Under the pieces are notes generated by a model that saw only the letters and a list, made by a program, of their open reading frames with translations, was not told the origin of the DNA and did not search any database. A DNA stretch of 64,000 nt, taken from the NCBI GenBank assembly GCA_947471985.1, contig CANIZL010000002.1, positions 89,044 through 153,043 on the forward strand, given 5' to 3'. This DNA is from Verrucomicrobiota bacterium. GTDB taxonomy: Bacteria; Verrucomicrobiota; Verrucomicrobiia; Limisphaerales; UBA9464. Of the stretch, positions 52,221 to 61,799 are shown one piece after another (the stretch's first letter is position 1; each line of letters starts with the position of its first letter). A program made the translations under genes and the position numbers.

Positions 52221-54365
52221 ATGTTAACTGTGCGTTTCTTTTGGATTCTGCTGTTGGGTATCGCCGGCGCGGTCCCGGTAGCCGCGGCCCCGAAGATCAC
52301 CGGGTTTGGTCCCCGGCTTGGCGGTCCCGGGACGACGGTGACGATAAACGGCTCCGGGTTGGGGACGGTCAACGCGGTCAACTTCAACGGGGCGCAGGCG
52401 ACGATCATTTTCGCCAGCGCGAATACGCTGCAGGTGATTGTACCGCCGAATGCGATCACCGGACCCATCTATGTGCGGGATACGCAGGGGTTCACGTATG
52501 ACACCAGTGCGGCGCTCCTCGTGGATTTCCTGGCGGCCCCCCGCATCACCTCGATCAAACGCGTCTCGCCCCCGGCGGATTCGCCGGCCGAAGAAGTGCG
52601 CATCGCCCCGGGTAACATCATCGAGATCACCGGTGCCAACTATCTCTCGTTTACGGATCCCGGCTTCGCGCCGGCGGTGCGGGTGGACTTCACCGGATAT
52701 GCCGGCGCCGTCCGGTTGGTGCCCACCACGGTGGGTACCACGGTGCTGCAGGTGCAGGCTCCCAACACAGGGGTGAGTGGCCCGCTGACGGTGGTGACTC
52801 CGGTGGGTTCGGTAACCTTTCCCGGGGACGTCTATTACCAACCGCTGGTGAGCCGGTTCACGCCCACGGCGGCGGCTGGATCCCTCATCGAAATCGTGGG
52901 TGTGAGCCTGAAGGGAGCGAACCAGGTTTTGTTTGGGGCTGAACCGGCCACGCCCGTTTCCGTTACCCCGACGAATTTCTTTGTGAAGGTGCCGCCGATC
53001 ACCACGCCGGTGCGCCTCACGGTGTTCACGCCGGGCGGGGCTTACCTGACCAGTACGAATTTCAACCTCGCGCCGACGATTGGGGCCTTCACGCCCGCCG
53101 GCGGGATCGCGGGAACCCCGGTGACGTTGACGGGCACCGGTTTGGCGGGTGCCACGAAGGTCCGCTTTGGCAATCTGGATGCCCCCGTTGTGAGTGCTGC
53201 CGTAGGCCGGTTGGAGACCCTGGTGCCGTTGTCGGCCATCACGGGCCCGATCACCGTAATCACCCCGTGGGGCACCAACATCACGAGCACCAACTTCTTT
53301 CTGCCGCCAAAGCTGACGTCGGTCACGCCCAATCGCGGGAAGCCGGGTACCGTGGTGACGTTGACGGGATCGAGTCTGACGGGTGCCACGGACGTGCGGT
53401 TTGGCGGGACTCCGGCGGTTTTTGTGGCGATCACGGATACCACCCTCTCCGCCACGGTTCCGGAGGGCGGGCAGACGGGGGCCATCGTGGTGAGCAATCC
53501 GGGTGGCACGAGCATTCCCGGCTTGGGATTCACGGTCCTGGGTCGTGAGCCGATCGTTGATGCCTTCACGCCGGAATTCGGGATTGCTGGTACGGTGGTG
53601 ACGCTGTCCGGCCTGAATTTTCTGAGCACCACGGGCATTGAGTTCAGCAATGCACCTGCCAGCAGCTTTGTCATCAAGTCCGACACCAGTCTGAGCGTCA
53701 CCGTGCCGGCGGGGGCACGTACGGGGCCGGTGGTGGTGAAGAATGTCTTTGGCAGCGGGCGTACGACGCGGAATTTCATCGTCGGTACGAATGCGAGCTT
53801 GAGCCTGACGTTTTCGGCCAATCCCAGCTCGGTCCTGGCCGGGGAGCCCTTGGTGCTCAACCTGGAGGTTCGAAACGAGGGGCCTCTGCCCGCTGCCGGT
53901 ACGAAGGTGACGCTTCAGGTGCCGGATGGGCTGGACTACGTGGACAGCACGTTAACCAGTGGCAGCGTCAGTCTGCTTTTGGACGGCTTGGTCTGGGACA
54001 TCGGTACCGTGACGGCGAATCAATCGATTCTGGGCTATCTCCGGATGAAGCCCCGCTTTATTGGCAGTTTTCCCGTCGTGGCGACGGCGGCCACGACGAC
54101 TCCGGATCCGGTGTCGACGGATAATCAGCAATCGCTGACGGTGCAGGTGGTGCGGCCCCAATTGAATCTGCGCGGGCGGGAGGGTGGCACGCTGGTTTTG
54201 GGCTGGTCCACGCATGCGGTGGACTACGTGTTGGAGAGTGCTCCGGCGCTGCAACCGTTTCTCTGGAGCCCGGTGTCGGATGTACCCGTGCCGGTTCAGG
54301 ATGAACTCCGGGTGGCGGTGCCCCTGACGGGCCCGGCCCGCTGGTTCCGGCTGGCGCCGCGTTGA
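52221..54365 (+). CDS. IPT/TIG-repeat secreted protein with DUF11
   Basis: 714 residues from the ATG at 52221 (ATGs at 52197 and 52200 possible). A signal peptide (FFWILLLGIAGAVPVAAA) is followed by about six IPT/TIG repeats of about 75 residues (GFGPRLGGPGTTVTINGSGL; TPAGGIAGTPVTLTGTGLAG; TPNRGKPGTVVTLTGSSLTG), one DUF11 repeat near 540 (LVLNLEVRNEGPLPAAG) and a C-terminal beta domain ending WFRLAPR of a type common in verrucomicrobial secreted proteins. Likely an extracellular adhesin or surface protein. The repeat DNA is partly duplicated. Confidence 0.8.
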   Translation: MLTVRFFWILLLGIAGAVPVAAAPKITGFGPRLGGPGTTVTINGSGLGTVNAVNFNGAQATIIFASANTLQVIVPPNAITGPIYVRDTQGFTYDTSAALLVDFLAAPRITSIKRVSPPADSPAEEVRIAPGNIIEITGANYLSFTDPGFAPAVRVDFTGYAGAVRLVPTTVGTTVLQVQAPNTGVSGPLTVVTPVGSVTFPGDVYYQPLVSRFTPTAAAGSLIEIVGVSLKGANQVLFGAEPATPVSVTPTNFFVKVPPITTPVRLTVFTPGGAYLTSTNFNLAPTIGAFTPAGGIAGTPVTLTGTGLAGATKVRFGNLDAPVVSAAVGRLETLVPLSAITGPITVITPWGTNITSTNFFLPPKLTSVTPNRGKPGTVVTLTGSSLTGATDVRFGGTPAVFVAITDTTLSATVPEGGQTGAIVVSNPGGTSIPGLGFTVLGREPIVDAFTPEFGIAGTVVTLSGLNFLSTTGIEFSNAPASSFVIKSDTSLSVTVPAGARTGPVVVKNVFGSGRTTRNFIVGTNASLSLTFSANPSSVLAGEPLVLNLEVRNEGPLPAAGTKVTLQVPDGLDYVDSTLTSGSVSLLLDGLVWDIGTVTANQSILGYLRMKPRFIGSFPVVATAATTTPDPVSTDNQQSLTVQVVRPQLNLRGREGGTLVLGWSTHAVDYVLESAPALQPFLWSPVSDVPVPVQDELRVAVPLTGPARWFRLAPR

Positions 54366-54418
54366 GCCGGCGCCGGGAAGTGGGTACCGAGGGGCGCACG
54401 CAGTGGGGAGGCGCCGGC
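54366..54418. terminator. Hairpin between convergent genes
   Basis: GCCGGCGCC (54366-54374) pairs perfectly with GGCGCCGGC (54410-54418) across a 35-bp loop, in the gap between the convergent IPT and glutaredoxin genes. No T-run, so possibly a bidirectional, Rho-type or purely structural element. Confidence 0.35.
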
Positions 54419-54450
54419 CGGGGATTGGGCCGGTCGCCCCGCGGCTCCGC

Positions 54451-54825
54451 TTAGCGGCGGAAGCCGATGCCGGACGGGGCGGCATTCGCCGCACCCGGCA
54501 TTTCATGGGCGCACGGTTGATTAATCGGGGCTTCGTACCCGCGGTTGTTGTCGCGCACGACGCCGTTCTTCAGCATCCAGGCCTCGACATCTTCACCGCT
54601 GATGTCGGGCAGCATGTGGCCATTGATCTCGACGCAGGGGCTGAGCATCTGGCCGGAGCGCTCAATCATCTCGGCCCGTTGGGCGGGATCGTTGATGATG
54701 TCGCGGTCTTCAAAGGGCAGCTGGTATTTCCGCATCACCGCGCGGACTCCCTGGCTCCAGCCGCAGGAGGGTTTGAGATACGCCACAATCTTGGGTTGAG
54801 TGGCCGTGTTCGCAGTCGTCGTCAT
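54451..54825 (-). CDS. Glutaredoxin-like protein with CxxS active site
   Basis: 124 residues from the ATG at 54825. Thioredoxin fold: KIVAYLKPSCGWSQGVRAVM with active site CGWS (monothiol type), FEDRDIINDPAQRAEMI, and cis-Pro LSPCVEINGHMLPDISG. The C-terminal 35 residues add a short polar extension. Likely a reductase of mixed disulfides or an Fe-S carrier. It is divergent from the beta-CASP gene, with about 240 bp between. Confidence 0.85.
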   Translation of the reverse strand: MTTTANTATQPKIVAYLKPSCGWSQGVRAVMRKYQLPFEDRDIINDPAQRAEMIERSGQMLSPCVEINGHMLPDISGEDVEAWMLKNGVVRDNNRGYEAPINQPCAHEMPGAANAAPSGIGFRR

Positions 54826-55067
54826 GGCTCTCAGGCTAACCCAGCTTCCCCATCGGGCAACCGACGGCTTGCACTTCACTCCGGCGGCGGGCCGGAGTCC
54901 GGACGGCTGTCGCGGGAGGGGCCGGAGGCTCCCGGAAGGGCGCCAGACTCACCGATAAAAGTGTCAATCCAGCTCCGGGGCCGGCGGATCGGGGGCACCG
55001 GGACGGGCCGGAAACCGTCCGACAATTAGGGTTTCCCGGAGGCGTTTCACGTGTCTCCCTATGAGCT

Positions 55068-56444
55068 GTGAGAATCATCAATCTGAATCCAGATGCTGAC
55101 ATCGGTGCCAGTTCCTGGTTTGTCGACCTCGAAGGTCACGGCGTTTTGCTGGACGCTGGTGTGCACCCCAAGCGGGAAGGCCGGGCTGGATTGCCGTTGT
55201 TCCACCGGATCGAGAAGGAGGATCTCGATGCGATTGTCATCACGCATTGTCACCACGATCACGTCGGTGCCCTGCCGGTGGCGTTGCAGCATTTTCCGTC
55301 GGCGCACGTGCTGATGACGGAGCTGAGCTACTTTCTGGTCGAGCGCGTCCTGCACAATTCCGTCAATGTGATGGAGCGCCAGCGGACGGAGCTGGGCATC
55401 CGCGATTACCCGTTTTTCACCCACGAAGAAGTCGACGATTACGCGCCGGTTTTTCAGGGATTCAAGTACGGCCGCGAGATCGAATTTGCGCCCCCGCACA
55501 AGACCCGTCGCGGTGTGCAATCGCCCACGTTGGAATTCCTCGACGCCGGTCACGCGCTCGGCTCCGCGGGGGTGCAGCTGCGGGGACAAAAGCAAACGTT
55601 GTTCTATACCGGTGACGTTTCCTTCCACGATCAAACGATTCTTCGGAAAGCCGACTTCGGCGACGTCCAGGCGGACGTGCTGATCATGGAGACCACGCGT
55701 GGCGCGGTGGAAATGCCCAAGACCTGGTCGCGCGAGGCCGAATTGAAACGGCTCGGTGAAATCGTGGTGGAGACGCTGCGCCGCAAGGGCTCGGTCCTGA
55801 TTCCCGCCTTCGCTTTGGGTCGCACCCAGGAGATTTTGGCGGAATTGGCACTCATGATGGATTCCGGCGCCCTTCGCCGCCAGCCGGTCTACATCGGCGG
55901 GTTGGGTCGGGTCTTCACGGAGATCTACGATCTTGAATCCCATCGGGCGAATCGGTACCTGACCCGCCTGAAACTCACGGAGGCCTTGGATCTCCAGGTG
56001 GTGTCGCCCAAGCAGATCAATGATCTGAAGCTGTCACCGGGTCGGATCTTCGTGATCACCTCGGGCATGATGGTGGAGCACACGGCGGCCCATGATCTGG
56101 CGGCCCGGATGGTGGGCGATCCGAAGCATTCGATTTTGTTTGTCGGCTATGCGGATCCGGACTCGCCGGCGGGTAAATTGCGGGCGGCGCGGCACGGCTC
56201 GAAGTTCAAATTCAGCGCCGATCTGCCCCCGCTGAGCCGCTCCTGCCAGGTGGAGCAATTTGATCTTTCGGCTCATGCGCAGCGGCGGGATTTGCTGGAG
56301 TTCGTGGGTCAGGTACGGCCGAAGGTCGTCCTGTTGGGCCACGGCGATGCCGCAGCTCGGGCCTGGTTCGGTCAGCAGATCAAAAAGAACTGGCCGCGGA
56401 TCAAGGTGCACTCACCCGGTCCCGGCCAGATGGTGGAGATTTGA
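55068..56444 (+). CDS. Beta-CASP metallo-beta-lactamase-fold nuclease
   Basis: 458 residues from a GTG. Metal motifs THCHHDHVGA near residue 63, GHALGSAG near 162, FYTGDVSFHD with Asp near 183, and the beta-CASP region FALGRTQEILAEL, TSGMMVEH, SAHAQRRDL and a final LLGHGD. This matches CPSF73/RNase J-like RNA-processing nucleases of bacteria. Zinc-dependent exo/endonuclease on RNA or DNA; substrate unknown. Confidence 0.85.
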   Translation: MRIINLNPDADIGASSWFVDLEGHGVLLDAGVHPKREGRAGLPLFHRIEKEDLDAIVITHCHHDHVGALPVALQHFPSAHVLMTELSYFLVERVLHNSVNVMERQRTELGIRDYPFFTHEEVDDYAPVFQGFKYGREIEFAPPHKTRRGVQSPTLEFLDAGHALGSAGVQLRGQKQTLFYTGDVSFHDQTILRKADFGDVQADVLIMETTRGAVEMPKTWSREAELKRLGEIVVETLRRKGSVLIPAFALGRTQEILAELALMMDSGALRRQPVYIGGLGRVFTEIYDLESHRANRYLTRLKLTEALDLQVVSPKQINDLKLSPGRIFVITSGMMVEHTAAHDLAARMVGDPKHSILFVGYADPDSPAGKLRAARHGSKFKFSADLPPLSRSCQVEQFDLSAHAQRRDLLEFVGQVRPKVVLLGHGDAAARAWFGQQIKKNWPRIKVHSPGPGQMVEI

Positions 56445-56515
56445 ACGGCCTCCCCACCGCGCCCCGGCGGTCTTTGATGCGACCGCGGGGCGCCGTGGTG
56501 GTCCCGGCGGGGGGG

Positions 56516-57799
56516 TTACTTTCCTTTGACGTCGTAGCACGACAGCAGCTCCTGATCGCGCAGGTAGAGCTTTCCGTCCACCACCACCGGGTGCGTCCAG
56601 ATGGCGCCGGATTTGCTGCGTTGGGCGGATTGAGGGCTGAGCTTGAAGCGACTCTTTTCGTTCCATGCGGTGGGTGAAGCTTCCACGAGCGCGACCTCGC
56701 CGGTTTTCTCGTCGAGACAGTACAGCATGCCGTCTGCGTAGTGGATCGCGCCCTTGCCGAGACTCTTGCTGGCCCAGACTTCCTGACCGGTCTTGAGGTT
56801 CTGGCAGACCCAGGCATAGCCGTCGGAGTGCCCGTAGATATGCTCCCCGACGAGCACCACGCCGCCATGGTGATTCTTCATCACCTTGTTTTCGTAGAGT
56901 TGGGTGACTGATTTTCCATCTGCCGCCAGCTGCACGGACTGACATCCCGCACCGTAGCCGGCGGTGATGAAGATCTGTCCGCCCGGGCTGGCGACCGGCG
57001 TGGGAATCACGGCGGTGCGACCAGGGAAGTCCTGACGCCAAGCCACGGCACCGGTGGCCGGATCCAAACCAAAGAAGCGCTTTCCAACCAATTGCACGGC
57101 CTGCTGCCGGCCGCCGGCATTGACGAGGATGGCCGATGAATACTGGGCGTCATCGGTCAGGTCCTTGGTCCGCCAGCGAACGTCGCCGGTCTTTTTGTCG
57201 AGGCCGGCCATGGTGCCATCGCCGCCACCGGGAGTCACCAGAATGAGATCGCCGACCACCAGCGGGGATTCGGTGTAACCCCAGCCCTGCAACTTGCCGC
57301 CCAGATCCGTGACCAGAGATTTCTTCCAGAGGATTTTGCCGTCCTTCGTGCTGGCACAGATCAGAAGACCCTGGCCGCCCAGACCGTAGACTCGATCGCC
57401 ATCGACGGTTGGAGTCGAGCGCGGACCGTCGCCCCAGTTGTTGGCGTAACGGGGACCGGCGCCGGCGGACCAAAGGGCTTTGCCATTGGTGGCATCGACA
57501 GCCATCAGAAATTCCTCCTCACCGCGGAGTCCCATGGTGTACAGCCGTCCGCCCACGATTGAGTAGCCGCTGTAGCCCAGTCCGGCGCCATCATAGGTCC
57601 AGAGGCGTTTGGGACCCTCGGCGGGCCATTGCTTGAGCAGACCGGTATCAGGGGAATGATCGCGGCGATCGGCACCGCGCCATTGGGGCCAATCGGCCGC
57701 CAAGGTGGAAGTGAAGGTACCGGAGGTTACGGCGGCGAGGGTGGTGCAGAGGGCAGCCATCCAGGAGAGGCGGGACGACGGGGTTTTCACGGGCGCCAC
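56516..57799 (-). CDS. Secreted PQQ-like beta-propeller protein
   Basis: 427 residues from a GTG. A signal peptide (MAALCTTLAAVTSGTFTSTL) precedes a beta-propeller of seven to eight WD/PQQ-like blades opening DWPQWRGADRRDHSPDTGLL, with repeated motifs such as ATNGKALWSAGAG, DLGGKLQGWGYTESPLV and DKKTGDVRWRTKDL. Such verrucomicrobial proteins are periplasmic; PQQ binding or enzymatic activity cannot be claimed because catalytic residues are not obvious. Confidence 0.85.
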   Translation of the reverse strand: MAPVKTPSSRLSWMAALCTTLAAVTSGTFTSTLAADWPQWRGADRRDHSPDTGLLKQWPAEGPKRLWTYDGAGLGYSGYSIVGGRLYTMGLRGEEEFLMAVDATNGKALWSAGAGPRYANNWGDGPRSTPTVDGDRVYGLGGQGLLICASTKDGKILWKKSLVTDLGGKLQGWGYTESPLVVGDLILVTPGGGDGTMAGLDKKTGDVRWRTKDLTDDAQYSSAILVNAGGRQQAVQLVGKRFFGLDPATGAVAWRQDFPGRTAVIPTPVASPGGQIFITAGYGAGCQSVQLAADGKSVTQLYENKVMKNHHGGVVLVGEHIYGHSDGYAWVCQNLKTGQEVWASKSLGKGAIHYADGMLYCLDEKTGEVALVEASPTAWNEKSRFKLSPQSAQRSKSGAIWTHPVVVDGKLYLRDQELLSCYDVKGK

Positions 57800-57959
57800 C
57801 CTAGGTGGTCCTCAGGCGCAGGAAAGGGCGGCCTTGGGTAATTGCAGACGGACTGCCGGATCGTGACGGGGTATTCGGGCTCGGCTCAGTCGCCCGGGTC
57901 CGCCACTATTGGCGGCGAGCGCTTGCCGGTCAGGCAGACCCCGGATAGGATGGCCGCTG

Positions 57960-59177
57960 ATGAGTGAATCCGGTTCGCCCCTTCCGCCTCCCCCGCCGCC
58001 GATTTACGCGCCGGTGCCGGCCGTGCCTCCGGTTCCCCCAGCCTTGCCGCCCCCGGCGCCGGCGTCCTACGCCAATCCTCCGCGCCGACGGAGTCGAGCC
58101 TGGCTTTGGTGGACCCTCGCGAGCACCGTGCTGGTGATCGTCGGAGTGCTGGCGTTTACCGTGGTCTCCGCGATCGATCGCATGACGCATCTCGGTTCGT
58201 ATCGGACGGCGGGCGCCGGTGAACTGACCGAGACCGTGGTGGAACACCACAATTCCCGTAACAAACTCGCGGTGATTCCCGTGGAGGGAGTGATCTCCAG
58301 TGGTGGCGAAGGCGGGAGCCTGGTGGAACTGATTAAGAGCCAGTTGGAGCGGGCGGCGGAGGACGATCACGTCAAAGGGGTCATCCTGCGCATCGATTCC
58401 CCGGGCGGCGAGGTGCTCGCGAGCGACGAGATCGCCGACGCCCTGCGGGAGTTTCAAGCCGGCCCCACGGGCAAGCCGGTGGTGGTTTCCATGCAGTCGA
58501 TCTGCGCTTCCGGGGGGTATTACATTAGTGCTCCCTGTCGCTGGATTGTGGCCCATGAGCTCACCATTACCGGTTCCATCGGGGTGATTTTCCACGGCTA
58601 CAACTACCGGGGATTGATGGATAAACTTGGAGTGCGGCCGAAAGTCACCAAGAGCGGCAAACTGAAGGACATGTGGAGTCCGGACAAATTGCCGGAGGAG
58701 GAACTACCCGAGGAAAAGGCCATCATGCAGGAGATGGTGGAGGAGAGCTTCAATCGCTTTAAGAAGGTCATCCGGGAAGGGCGTGACTGGGCCGCCAAGG
58801 AAAACAAGTCCTGGTTGAAGGACCTCGAAGCCGCGGGCAAGTCTGCGGAAGAAGGCGATGCGGGACGGGCATTGGGTGAGGACTGGGAGTCTGTGGCCGA
58901 CGGCCGGGTCATGAGCGGTACCCGGGCCTTGGAGTACGGCTTCGTGGATGAGGTGGGGGATTTCCGGGTTGCGGTGGATCGCGCCGAGCGGTTGGCCGGG
59001 ATCGAGAATGCGAACCTGATCTCTTACGATCCGCCGGCCCATTTCCCGGGCTTCTTGCGGTTGCTGGGGCAGACGGACGTCAAGTCCGTGAAAATCGATC
59101 TCGGGGATCTCGGGGCCTTGATGCCCCGGTTGCCGCAGGGCCGGTTGTACTTCATGTCACCGACCTTCATCCATTGA
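57960..59177 (+). CDS. sppA: Signal peptide peptidase SppA-like protease
   Basis: 405 residues from the ATG at 57960. A Pro-rich N-terminal tail (about residues 8-40) precedes a transmembrane helix (LWWTLASTVLVIVGVLAFTV) and the S49 domain: GVILRIDSPGGEVLASDEIA near 145, the nucleophile Ser in ICASGGYYIS near 185, SIGVIFHGYN near 210, and the Lys general base in PKVTKSGKLKDMWSP. It degrades cleaved signal peptides in the membrane. Half-length type (one S49 domain). Followed after about 50 bp by uppP. Confidence 0.85.
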   Translation: MSESGSPLPPPPPPIYAPVPAVPPVPPALPPPAPASYANPPRRRSRAWLWWTLASTVLVIVGVLAFTVVSAIDRMTHLGSYRTAGAGELTETVVEHHNSRNKLAVIPVEGVISSGGEGGSLVELIKSQLERAAEDDHVKGVILRIDSPGGEVLASDEIADALREFQAGPTGKPVVVSMQSICASGGYYISAPCRWIVAHELTITGSIGVIFHGYNYRGLMDKLGVRPKVTKSGKLKDMWSPDKLPEEELPEEKAIMQEMVEESFNRFKKVIREGRDWAAKENKSWLKDLEAAGKSAEEGDAGRALGEDWESVADGRVMSGTRALEYGFVDEVGDFRVAVDRAERLAGIENANLISYDPPAHFPGFLRLLGQTDVKSVKIDLGDLGALMPRLPQGRLYFMSPTFIH

Positions 59178-59226
59178 TTCCCTTAATGACCTTGCCCCGG
59201 ACCGGGTCGGTCTGGCTTGTTGGGAG

Positions 59227-60006
59227 ATGCCTGATTGGTTGGCGGTGGTGCTTCTGGGTCTGATTGAGGGAATTACGGAATTCCTGCCGGTGTCCTCCAC
59301 CGGCCATCTCCTGCTGGCCGAGCATTGGCTCGGGGAACGATCGCAACTCTTCAATGTGGTCATTCAGGCGGGCGCGGTGCTCGCCGTTCTCGCGGTTTTT
59401 CGCACCCGCGTCGAACAACTCTTGGGACAATGGCGCAAACCGGAAAACCAGGATTACCTCGCGAAATTGGCCACGGCGTTTGTGATTACGGCCATCGGGG
59501 GACTGATCATGAAGAAGCTGAACGTGAAACTCGAGAAAGCGGTGCATCCCATCGCGTGGGCCACCTTGATCGGTGGCGTGTTGTTTCTGGTGGTGGAGGG
59601 GATGATCAAGGGGCGACCCGGGTCGGATCGCGTCACCTGGCCCATTGCCGTGGCCGTGGCCGGTGGGCAATTGATCGCCATTGGGTTTCCGGGTTCGTCG
59701 CGTTCGGGCACGACCATTCTTCTGGCCTTGATTCTCGGTCTGAGCCGGTCGGCCGCAGCGGAGTTTTCCTTCCTTCTCGGCATCCCGACCCTGCTGGCCG
59801 CCGCCGCAAAGGAGCTACTGGATGCCTTCAAGGATCATTCGGCCCACGAACCGTGGTCCCTGCTACTTCTGGGAACGGCGGTGTCGGCGGTGGCAGCGTT
59901 CGCGGTCGTCAACTGGCTGCTGGGGTATGTGCGCCAGCACGATTTCCGGCCCTTTGGCTGGTATCGAATCGTGTTGGGTGGGGCAATTTTGCTGCTGCTG
60001 CGTTGA
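59227..60006 (+). CDS. uppP: Undecaprenyl-diphosphatase
   Basis: 259 residues, standard length, with eight membrane helices. Motifs: EGITEFLPVSSTGHLLLAEH near residues 13-32 and GFPGSSRSGTTILLALILGL near 153-172, the two catalytic loops of the BacA/UppP family. It dephosphorylates undecaprenyl pyrophosphate to recycle the lipid carrier used by the peptidoglycan and the glycosylphosphotransferase at 29110. Confidence 0.95.
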   Translation: MPDWLAVVLLGLIEGITEFLPVSSTGHLLLAEHWLGERSQLFNVVIQAGAVLAVLAVFRTRVEQLLGQWRKPENQDYLAKLATAFVITAIGGLIMKKLNVKLEKAVHPIAWATLIGGVLFLVVEGMIKGRPGSDRVTWPIAVAVAGGQLIAIGFPGSSRSGTTILLALILGLSRSAAAEFSFLLGIPTLLAAAAKELLDAFKDHSAHEPWSLLLLGTAVSAVAAFAVVNWLLGYVRQHDFRPFGWYRIVLGGAILLLLR

Positions 60007-60299
60007 GCTTGGGGCGGGCTCATTGGAGAAAAATGGCGGCAGCTTCACCGGCACCGTTGGTGCTGGTGCACAGGCTGTTCGGTCGTGGACGTTGGACTTT
60101 AGTTGCCCGTTTCCCGGTGGCCTGAAGGAGGCCGCTGCTGCGATTTAGCGAAGTTGTTTGAACATTCCCCGCAACTTTCCGTCTGTATCTGTGTCAGTAA
60201 GAAAGCGGTTCAAGTTCTTTGGAAGTTGTCAGGAAAGCCCTGATGGGAATAGAAAGGCCGGTGTTGACGGCCGGGGTGGGGCTGCTAAGCATGCCTCGT

Positions 60300-60467
60300 T
60301 CTTTAAACGGTAGTTGGGACTGAAGTTTTCGCCGGTCGAAAGATCGGCAACAGTTTTCCGAGTCGAATTTGTTCAGCGACTCGGGATTTCCACTAAGTCC
60401 TACGTGAACTGATTCTGATTATTCCCCGGGGCGTACGGTCATCCTCTGACTGGCGCCCCGGTTTTTT
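60300..60467 (+). ncRNA. Candidate small structured RNA with its own terminator
   Basis: Three strong stems in order: GCCGGTC-GAAA-GATCGGC (60331-60348, GNRA tetraloop), CCGAGTCG/CGACTCGG (60358-60384, 11-base loop) and CCGGGGCG/CGCCCCGG (60426-60461, with an inner GGTCA/TGACT stem), the last followed by six T. The 5' end is not defined. Not recognised as tmRNA, RNase P, SRP or 6S from motifs I know. Confidence 0.45.
60426..60467 (+). terminator. Rho-independent terminator of the candidate RNA
   Basis: CCGGGGCG (60426-60433) pairs perfectly with CGCCCCGG (60454-60461), immediately followed by TTTTTT. Confidence 0.75.
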
Positions 60468-60475
60468 GATTCTCC

Positions 60476-60510
60476 AGCCCTGGTGGGTTTCCACCAGGGC
60501 TGTTTAGTTT
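60476..60510 (+). terminator. Second hairpin-terminator
   Basis: AGCCCTGGTGG (60476-60486), loop GTTT, CCACCAGGGCT (60491-60501), then TGTTTAGTTTT-like T-rich DNA. An 11-bp perfect stem placed 9 bp after the first terminator, possibly a back-up. Confidence 0.6.
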
Positions 60511-60572
60511 TCCAGGGCTCACTTTTTGGCAGCGCGAGCCAATGAATCGCGAAGAAGTCCGGATCCTTCCAA

Positions 60573-61700
60573 TCAGGAGGCCAGACCAAAGTCCGGGTCA
60601 ATCCGCCAGCGCTCGGCCACGGCCCGCAGGTCGGAATTCAACGCCCAGCGATCCGCCTCGGGCTCACCGAGATGGCTGCGGTGCGCGCCCCGCAGGTCCA
60701 AGCGGCCTTGGTTGTCGCCGATTTGTTCGATCTCTGCCAACTCTGCTGCTGTGAAGGCGATCGGGGATACCCCGGCAAAATCCTCCACCTGGCGTTCGAT
60801 GGATTTGGCCTCGTCCCCGGATTCCTCCATGAACGAGGGAACGACGGACCGAACGCGGGTCTGCTGAAGGTTCCAAGCACAGGCGAGCTGCAATAACGAT
60901 CGACCCTTCCGCCCCGCCAGCGGCCGCAAGGCGCCCAGTTTTGACAGTCCGTCCTCCAGCCACGTTGGCGAACGTCGGGAACGTGGATCACCCGAACCAA
61001 AAGTGTGGCCGGATCGGAGATCGTCGTGGAACAAGCCGCCGTAATCCACCCCGCGGGTCATCACGTTGATGTCGTGTGCCTCAGCGGCGGTCAGGATCAA
61101 TCGCCCCGGCCACGGCTCGAGGGGGCTCAACGGGATCATGGCCCAATCGATGATCGATCCAAAGCGTTCAAAGCATTGCAGCAGATCCAGGGTGAAACCG
61201 TTCGCGGGTCCGGGGGCGATTCCCAGGCGATCGACCAACCCGGCCTCCACCAGACGTTGCAGACCGATCCAGACCCGATCGTTGGTGTAGCCCGTTTGGT
61301 CGGGGTGCTGCAGCAAAAGCAGGTCGAAGCGACTGACACCGCAACGCTCGAGGGATCTCTCGGTGGCCATCCGCAAGTAGCTGGCGTAGTCGGCTGGGCG
61401 CCGGAGGTCGGGGTCAGTGAAGCGGGGATACGGCTGGGAGCCCAATTGCGTGCCGTGATAAATGTCGTGCCCAACGGCACCGACCAAGCTGTACGAATCC
61501 CGCGGCAGACCTTTCAATGCTTGCCCCAGCAATGAATCTGCGGCCCCGGCACCGAAGATATCGGCCGTGACGAAAGTGCGGATTCCGCATTCGTAGGCCT
61601 GTCGAACCAAGCCCAGCCAGCGGGCCTCGGGCAGAGGCTCCCCGCAGGAGGTGAAGCGGCCACCGCTCCACGCGCCCCAAGCCGTCGTGGTCAAATCCAT
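60573..61700 (-). CDS. Aldo/keto reductase family protein
   Basis: 375 residues from the ATG at 61700. TIM-barrel of the AKR superfamily: TTTAWGAWSGGRFTSCGEPL, FVTADIFGAGAADSLLGQAL, RSLERCGVSRFDLLLLQHPD (the strand with a catalytic-type His), GIAPGPANGF and late NADPH-binding elements. Tyr/Lys catalytic residues could not be placed with certainty, so activity on a specific carbonyl is not claimed. Stands alone with a divergent phosphoesterase 100 bp away. Confidence 0.8.
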   Translation of the reverse strand: MDLTTTAWGAWSGGRFTSCGEPLPEARWLGLVRQAYECGIRTFVTADIFGAGAADSLLGQALKGLPRDSYSLVGAVGHDIYHGTQLGSQPYPRFTDPDLRRPADYASYLRMATERSLERCGVSRFDLLLLQHPDQTGYTNDRVWIGLQRLVEAGLVDRLGIAPGPANGFTLDLLQCFERFGSIIDWAMIPLSPLEPWPGRLILTAAEAHDINVMTRGVDYGGLFHDDLRSGHTFGSGDPRSRRSPTWLEDGLSKLGALRPLAGRKGRSLLQLACAWNLQQTRVRSVVPSFMEESGDEAKSIERQVEDFAGVSPIAFTAAELAEIEQIGDNQGRLDLRGAHRSHLGEPEADRWALNSDLRAVAERWRIDPDFGLAS

Positions 61701-61799
61701 GCCCCCACCATGCCGCAAGCGCCCTCCGGACGGAAAGAAATGCACTGGCGGGCTCCGCTCCCCTCGTCAGCCGGAGATTCCCGACTTAAGGATGGGCGC

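Larger units (their letters stand above)
60007..60572. other. Gene-free region with a structured RNA candidate
   Basis: 566 bp without a protein gene. It contains the candidate ncRNA (60300-60467), a second hairpin-terminator (60476-60510) and little else; a TTGACG at 60264 could be a -35 but a good -10 is missing. Confidence 0.4.

Noticed and set aside
60007..60467. tmRNA, RNase P or 6S RNA in the uppP downstream gap
   Set aside because: None of the conserved sequence blocks of these RNAs could be found; only generic strong stems are present.
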